DNA from: Gamarada debralockiae
Taxonomy: Eukaryota; Ascomycota; Leotiomycetes; Helotiales; Hyphodiscaceae
Assembly (NCBI GenBank): GCA_002803225.1
Contig: NXFV01001211.1
Span: forward strand, 1-64,000
Direction of reading: 5' to 3'
Length of the DNA: 64,000 nt
Under the pieces are notes generated by a model. It was not told the origin of the DNA. It ran no database searches and saw only the letters and a program-made list of their open reading frames with translations. Shown here one piece after another: positions 58,431-64,000 of this stretch. Numbering within the stretch: position 1 is the first letter of the stretch; each line of letters opens with the position of its first letter. The position numbers and the translations under genes are program-made.

Positions 58431-61196
58431 TCAAATAGCATAATTCTCCGTATGCAAAAAGATCTCATCCTTACTATCATCGCCCCAGATATCCGCCTGC
58501 AGTCTGGCGACCGTGTTCGCGACATCGACACGCATACTCGGCGGTCCACAAACGAACACACACGTCCTCCTCCCAAAAATCCCCTTCCCATCAGGTCCAC
58601 CTGTCGCCATCTCCTTCAGCATATAGCCCAAGTCCGGTCGACCATATTCTGTTGACCAGCCTTCCTTCTTCTTGCGGCCCACGAATGCGAAACGTATGAG
58701 GTTCTTTTGGAGCTCGGTTGGTGTGGTGGGGAAGCCAAAGTCGAAGGTTGAAGCTGTTGTTGTGGTTGGGATTTGGATTTGGAGATCGCCCGACTTTTGG
58801 CGGGTGTGTGCTTGGGCCGGAGCTGTGGGGAAAGATGGCGTGGATTGCTCGGGAGGTGAATGGGGAGTGTTTTGTGTTGGTGGAGATGGGAATTCGGAGG
58901 GTTGGTATGGCTGGCGCGAGTCTTGAGAGGCAAAGCTATCACGGATGCCTCCAGGTGGTGGGCCTGGAGGAGGTGGCGGGGGCCAGTTTTGGGGATTGTA
59001 ACTGGCGCGGTTGGGAGATGGAGGTGCAAACTGGAAATGAGGGCCGTCATGCCTTGGTGAAGGCGGTGGGAAGTGAAAGTTTCCGATTGTATTGGATCCA
59101 CGTACTGAGTTTGGTGAGAGGAATTTGCGTGTTGCTTCGTGTGAATCTTTTTCTGATGTCGCGAATTGTGTTGATTGCCTCTTGTCCTTTCCTTCTAATT
59201 TCTCCAGGGCTGACTTCCTACCGGCTTTCGTTGGCGGTGGAGGGAATGAAGTTTGTGGTGGTGGAATCACCTTGGGTTGTAAGTGTTTCGATTGTGGGAG
59301 TGAAGTGATGGCGTCCTCATCCTCTGCTCTCAATTCTCTTTCCCTCTCGGCGTCACCTTGAGCTTCATCTCGGATCAGCGCCGAGTTTCTCTTCGATGCT
59401 ATCCCAGCAACAAAACCATCTAGCTTGTCATGGAAAAGTGTGCTGATCGGTCTGGGTGCTCTCTCGCTCATTCCCATTCTCGTCTGTCTCTTTGCTGCTG
59501 TCACATAAAACTGACATGTGACCGTGTCCGGTGGAGCATACTCTCTGCAAATGCGAAGCTCCTCTCTAAACCAGTCCATCGCTTCTAATCTCTTCAAAGC
59601 CCACACCACTTCGATCTTCTTCGTCACGGCCTTTCCATCTCTCATTCGCTTGATCAAATTCAACAGCTGCGAGACGATTGCCGTAATCCCGCTTCCTCCC
59701 GCGAAGAGAATCACAGTCTCGAAAGCGGCCAGTTCTCTTTGCATCCCGCCGTAAGGTCCATCGAGGTAAGCGCGGTATGTCTTGAAGGGTCCTTTCTCGA
59801 TGGCCATGTCCAGAACCCTTCGGGTGAAGCCACCAAATGGTCTGAAAACCAAGGTACAATCTCTGTACAGGTCACCATACTCTGATGGGAAATCCTCACT
59901 GCAGAGCGATGAAATCGTAAAGGGATGATTCTCAAAGATCGAGATACCAGGCATTCGAAGGTAGACGTATTGACCAGGTCTCCATTTCATTTGTGTTGGA
60001 ATGGTGACTTTGATTGCATTCTCAGCCATCAGCGTGACAGCGGCTTCGTCACCAATTAACCAAGCGTTCCTCCACGGCTTCATCCAGTTGAGATTGAAGA
60101 TTCGCACGGCATACGACAGAACCCAGATTGCTACAGTCGCCCATAGATAGCTCCACGACGTGAGATAGTTGTGGCAGTGCCAGAAGAGGAGGGCGATATA
60201 CGCTATCGAAACTGGAATATGTACGATGGCGAAGACTTCGTATCCAATGGATCGCAGAATAGGCAATGAATGAACACACAGCACACCCAGAGGCACCAGA
60301 CAGGCAATTCCGGTCCCGTAGATGATACCGCTGCCTGGTGGGAAGAGCTTCGCGAACACTAGCATTCCACCATCATCCCAGACAGGCTGAATGTAGAATG
60401 GGATCGTATGGACCAGCGCAAGGAAGAGACACAAGTAACTACCCCACCGATGGAAGACACCCAATCGATCATGACCAATTCCAGTGATGTATGTGATGAA
60501 GTTGGCTTTCATGCTCAAAGCAACAATCCATGGCGTCATTGCAACGGCAATCATACCTGCCCTGATGGCGAGTGGTGGAGATCCGTACTGAATGCTTTGC
60601 CAATAGAGTGGTTGCGGTAAGAAGCAGTAGAGGGTAACGAAGGCCAGGGCGATGACGAGGATTCCAATGACCGCGAGTGATGGAAACGCCGTGATTGTCT
60701 TTTTGCGCCACTTCAACTCAGGAACTGGTCGGTAAAAGATCCATCTGAATAACGCCAGCGTATCGTTGACAAGTCCAATTGACGACCAGTGCGACTGTCC
60801 TCTGGTTAGAACGAAGGGCTTCTCGACGCCTTCCCGAGGAAACAGCTGGTCGACCGTCCGTCCAGTTTCCATATTCGCCATCCCATACTCATTGTCGGGA
60901 GAATATTGGTATTGAGTCATTTGTTGTTCCACTTCGTGCTTGTGCATTGCCTGTCTAAGCTTGTCGGTCCACAGATGATACACCCTCGCCGTAGCTACCA
61001 ATATCATCAGGACGATACAGAAGTACGTCCATCCCAGAGCATATTTGCCTGCTTGTGTCCAAGGGTCGACAGTATCTGCCTCTACTAGGCCAGGAGGACT
61101 CGTCGGCGTGAGAGGGATGTAAATTCGTTTCGCAAGCTCTTGTAGGGTCTGGGATCCAGCCCTCGCCGCAGACATCTCTCCCGATGTACCCGGCAT
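58431..61196 (-). CDS. Ferric-reductase-like transmembrane flavocytochrome with a large proline-rich insertion
   Basis: An intronless frame of 921 codons. A first membrane helix at about 52-72 is followed by a bundle of about six more to residue 370. Paired haem-binding His candidates are at about 249 and 263 (GVFHRWGSYLCLFLALVHT) and at 326 and 340-342 (FAIVHIPVS, FWHCHNY). FAD contacts are at about 424-430 (HPFTISS), the NADPH-binding GGSGIT at about 500-505 and CGPPSM at about 884-889, with a C terminus FLHTENYAI. Residues about 575-825 are a Pro/Ser/Gln-rich, low-complexity insertion between the two halves of the NADPH domain. The family reduces extracellular Fe(III) or Cu(II) at the plasma membrane. 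The long insert is more than usual for yeast FRE proteins. An NADPH oxidase is less likely by size and motif spacing. Confidence 0.92.
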   Translation of the reverse strand: MPGTSGEMSAARAGSQTLQELAKRIYIPLTPTSPPGLVEADTVDPWTQAGKYALGWTYFCIVLMILVATARVYHLWTDKLRQAMHKHEVEQQMTQYQYSPDNEYGMANMETGRTVDQLFPREGVEKPFVLTRGQSHWSSIGLVNDTLALFRWIFYRPVPELKWRKKTITAFPSLAVIGILVIALAFVTLYCFLPQPLYWQSIQYGSPPLAIRAGMIAVAMTPWIVALSMKANFITYITGIGHDRLGVFHRWGSYLCLFLALVHTIPFYIQPVWDDGGMLVFAKLFPPGSGIIYGTGIACLVPLGVLCVHSLPILRSIGYEVFAIVHIPVSIAYIALLFWHCHNYLTSWSYLWATVAIWVLSYAVRIFNLNWMKPWRNAWLIGDEAAVTLMAENAIKVTIPTQMKWRPGQYVYLRMPGISIFENHPFTISSLCSEDFPSEYGDLYRDCTLVFRPFGGFTRRVLDMAIEKGPFKTYRAYLDGPYGGMQRELAAFETVILFAGGSGITAIVSQLLNLIKRMRDGKAVTKKIEVVWALKRLEAMDWFREELRICREYAPPDTVTCQFYVTAAKRQTRMGMSERAPRPISTLFHDKLDGFVAGIASKRNSALIRDEAQGDAERERELRAEDEDAITSLPQSKHLQPKVIPPPQTSFPPPPTKAGRKSALEKLEGKDKRQSTQFATSEKDSHEATRKFLSPNSVRGSNTIGNFHFPPPSPRHDGPHFQFAPPSPNRASYNPQNWPPPPPPGPPPGGIRDSFASQDSRQPYQPSEFPSPPTQNTPHSPPEQSTPSFPTAPAQAHTRQKSGDLQIQIPTTTTASTFDFGFPTTPTELQKNLIRFAFVGRKKKEGWSTEYGRPDLGYMLKEMATGGPDGKGIFGRRTCVFVCGPPSMRVDVANTVARLQADIWGDDSKDEIFLHTENYAI

Positions 61197-63195
61197 CGTC
61201 GCGTCAATATTCTGATCGTTCGATTCTTTCTAGTCTTATCTGATGCAAATTTCGGGGCCGTAGACGAAGTGCTGACGATCTCACAGGAACAAACCGTAGT
61301 TGCCGGAGCTCCGCAGATTCCCAACTCGTGCCGAAATGTACAGGAATGGTCGAGTAAAAGTGCTATCAGTGAGCACCTGCCATCGAAATCTTGCTGATCT
61401 ACGAGGAAATTCGTCGGGTAAATGCACAATGCAAGTATGCGCTCGAAATATCCAATCCAGTTCGTACGCTGTAGCGCTCAGAGGAATGCCAGACTCCTCA
61501 ATTAATAAAATACAGTAGATAGCGAACGTTGACGATGAAGAAAAGAAGTCCAAGGACAGCAAGACACCACAACGCAAAGTAGGATCCGGACGGATAAAGC
61601 GGTGTTGGTGGTACGTGGATATATGGGTAGATCGATGTGACGAACTGGCTCAACGTTGTACGACGTTCGACTGACCAATGTTCCTGCAGGTGAAAGCCAC
61701 TCCGTCACCCAACCGCTGGGTCTATTGCTTTCGATTTGTATTAGGACATGCGCATTTCCGAAGCGATCGATGATAGGGATGGCCAGTCAGAACGAGATCG
61801 AAGCTGGGCGGTTGAGGGCGACTTGATATTGGTCCCGACCCCAAAAGACCCCAAAAATGAAAATGCCTGTCTTATCGAGCCGCTAGTGCCGTAGTTGCCG
61901 TTATCTTCCAACATACATGCAAGTCACAACTATGGGGATGCACAGGACGTGCGTCTGGCTGACGTGGATAACGGCTGTATTTCCGTTCAAGTTCGGGAAT
62001 CCTGGAGGAGTAGAAAATCCTGTAGATGAAGATGCAGACTTGCAATATGTCTTTTGCAGGTACGAGGATATCAAATCTGTTATTTGGAAAAGCTTTTTTC
62101 AAGCAATCTCCAGAAGAGCTTCGTGTGCAATGCATTGGTGGCAACTGCCGAGCTAACTTACCTGGTCCGCTCACCAACAGGCGTGATCATCACGAGTGCC
62201 TGCGACATATCAAATAGAACGGGGAAGCGCTCCTGGAGCTTGGTGATGGGCAATTCATGGACCGCACCAATGCGGGGTGAGGAGTGGTGCCTTGTTCACG
62301 GAGGATGCAGAACGGGCGCGTCGAGGAGGACAGCAATTCGCTGAGGTGGACCCTCGCTTCATGTTGGCCCCTGCAGAAGTGAACGGACCAAGCAGCCGCT
62401 CTAGCCAGATCGAGCATGGGAGGGTCGTAAAATAGACGTCCATTGACCACTGAGCTTGGAGATCTCGACTTTCAAAAGTAGGTACTGTACAGAAGTACCA
62501 CGTATCTCGAGCGGCTCAAGAGATTACATTCACAACGCCGTTGCCGAAAAGATTCTTCCGCCCGATCCAGCGCTCCTCAGATCTACCGTGCCCAGAAACA
62601 GAACAGTGATCAGGAGAGTCAGCGGCAAAGGCTTCCGCAGGGTCTGTCACGATCATGAAGGGAAGGTTGCACGCGGCTGGGAAAGCACCCTGGCTTTGCT
62701 CCTTGTCGACAGATGGATAAATTTGCAATTGTCTGCATGCAAGTTAGCAAAATCTTGGCGATGGATGGAGGACTTGAGAATCTAAGAAATTCGGAAAGAG
62801 ATGCCATGGGGTCAGCTAGCATAGGCATCATGGCCGACAACTGCTTGCGATTGATCATGCAAACGGATCGATGAAGAAGGCAATCAATCGTTCGTTCTTT
62901 CTCGGGCAGCATTGCAAAAGGAAACGGAAGAAGACGCAAGTAGAGGAATGAAGAATTTATATGACTGCAAACAAGACGCCAATAAAGGCTCAAACCATGG
63001 CCTTGCTCGAGCCTTGTGTTTTGAAGTGGCTCAAGTTTTGTAAATCGCGAGCCCTGGGGGAAAAGCCCATTTTGATTGGGTGCTGAACAGCGCCGGATCT
63101 CGGGAGCAGCCGAATGTTAGCTTTCCCTGTAAAAAAGATTCGCGGCTTCATTCCAAATATCCACCTTGTTGAACCTCCATCTTGCAAACACAATT
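61197..63195. other. 2-kb intergenic region, no recognised gene
   Basis: It lies between the divergent starts of the ferric reductase (61196) and RRP43 (63196). Several frames of 60-124 codons are present on both strands (for example - 62619-62993 and + 61917-62156), none with motifs I know. It is unusually long for this gene-dense half and could hide a non-coding RNA or an unrecognised small gene. Confidence 0.4.
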
Positions 63196-64000
63196 ATGGC
63201 CTCAACAACGGCCCAACCCACTCTCTCCTTCCCCCGCGAGACCTTCGCCAAACTCTCTCCTCATCCCTACCTCCTCGCACACTTACAACCCACTTCCTCC
63301 GCCTCCCCCTCCACCCGCGCAAACGGCCGCTCACCAACCCATTTTCGAACCCCACACGTCAACAATGGCTCCCTCACACACGCTGAAGGCAGTGCCGTCG
63401 TACGAATAGGTGACACGACTGTTGTTTGTGGTGTTCGAGGCGAGATTTTGCTAGCAAGCAACGTGGCAGGCTATCGTGTTGATAGATCGTCAACTTCCCC
63501 ATCTGCGAAGCTTGGATACAATGAACCGAAGGAGTTGGATTTGTTGGTTCCGAATATTGAGCTGGCGACTGGGTGCTCGCCGGCTTTTATGCCAGGTCAA
63601 CCCCCAAGTACGCTGGCGCAAAGTTTAAGTACGAGGGTTTATTCGCTGTTGCATTCGAGTCGGTTGGTTGATGGGGAGGATTTGAGGATTTGGTATCAGC
63701 CGCCAGACTTGAGTGATCAAGACAAGATGGAGGATGAGGAATCAGAGACTGTGGAGCCGGAAATCAAGGCGTTCTGGACGTTATATATCGACATTCTGTT
63801 CATCTCGCTGGACGGTAACCCTTTCGATGCGGCTTGGGCGGCTGTTGTGTCTGCACTGAGTGATGTTCGGTTACCAAAGGCGCGTTGGGATCCGGATCGC
63901 GAGATGATACTGTGTGATGATTCCGTGGCAGAGTCAAAGAAGCTTCGGTTGAATGGGATGCCTATTGCGGTCACGGCACTGGTGTTCAAGGCGAAGGAGC
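63196..64000 (+). CDS. RRP43: Exosome complex subunit RRP43 (RNase PH-like), 3' end beyond the window
   Basis: A frame open from the ATG at 63196 to the window edge encodes the first 268 residues. It begins MASTTAQPTLSFPRETFAKLSPHPYLLAHL, then a Ser/Arg-rich stretch. It continues with EGSAVVRIGDTTVVCGVRGEILLAS, a core RNase PH strand-turn pattern, and PNIELATGCSPAFMPGQPP. Further on are EIKAFWTLYIDILFISLDGNPFDAAWAAVVSALSDVRLP and GMPIAVTALVFKAKE. RRP43 is one of six RNase PH-like proteins in the ring of the eukaryotic exosome; it is catalytically inactive and structural, acting in rRNA processing and RNA decay in nucleus and cytoplasm. RRP42 or RRP45 are less likely. No intron is visible in this part. 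Confidence 0.9.
   Translation, partial: MASTTAQPTLSFPRETFAKLSPHPYLLAHLQPTSSASPSTRANGRSPTHFRTPHVNNGSLTHAEGSAVVRIGDTTVVCGVRGEILLASNVAGYRVDRSSTSPSAKLGYNEPKELDLLVPNIELATGCSPAFMPGQPPSTLAQSLSTRVYSLLHSSRLVDGEDLRIWYQPPDLSDQDKMEDEESETVEPEIKAFWTLYIDILFISLDGNPFDAAWAAVVSALSDVRLPKARWDPDREMILCDDSVAESKKLRLNGMPIAVTALVFKAKE

Noticed and set aside
58718..59308. 196-codon plus-strand frame
   Set aside because: It is antisense to the proline-rich part of the ferric reductase gene; Gly/Trp/Val-rich translation is the expected shadow of proline codons.

Overview
This window looks like nuclear DNA of a filamentous ascomycete (Pezizomycotina, perhaps Leotiomycetes; the class is a weak inference). The signs are many short introns of about 48-190 nt with GT...CTRAC...AG signals, a HET-domain protein, a Goodbye-NACHT NLR-like protein, a fungal DUF/AAA ATPase, a Clr5-TPR protein, a fungal-type ferric reductase and an allantoate-type MFS transporter. 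No ribosomal or tRNA gene was recognised.

The window falls into two parts. From about 1.5 to 26.5 kb it is accessory, repeat-rich and decaying. It holds AT-rich degenerate repeats, three solo LTRs, minisatellites and broken genes: an alpha/beta hydrolase with one in-frame TAG, a 3CxxC zinc-finger gene, an O-methyltransferase and a zinc-type dehydrogenase with several single-base indels. In the middle sit two divergently oriented kinase-like paralogues. The rightward one appears to be spliced in phase into a HET domain, giving a likely kinase-HET incompatibility protein. The 3.1 kb between two inverted solo LTRs (10494-10710 and 13831-14048) has swapped target-site duplications, which points to an inversion by recombination between the LTRs.

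From about 28 to 64 kb the window is gene-dense and mostly intact. In order: Clr5-TPR protein (+), GAT-domain trafficking adaptor (-), a small uncertain gene (-), Frag1/DRAM/Sfk1 membrane protein (-), MFS permease (+), relic of a NACHT-WD40 gene (+), AAA ATPase (-), 1574-residue Goodbye-NACHT-TPR-zinc-finger NLR-like protein (+), secreted repeat protein with a GPI-like tail (-), Rab escort protein (-), ferric-reductase-like oxidoreductase (-) and the start of the exosome subunit RRP43 (+). A PAP2 lipid phosphatase lies at the far left.

The housekeeping genes act in vesicle traffic (Rab escort protein, GAT adaptor), RNA decay (RRP43), lipid and membrane biology (PAP2, Sfk1-like) and nutrient or metal uptake. 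The HET, kinase and NACHT genes form a non-self-recognition group split over both parts. Exon structures were worked out by hand from splice signals and reading phase; every intact multi-exon model given sums to whole codons.
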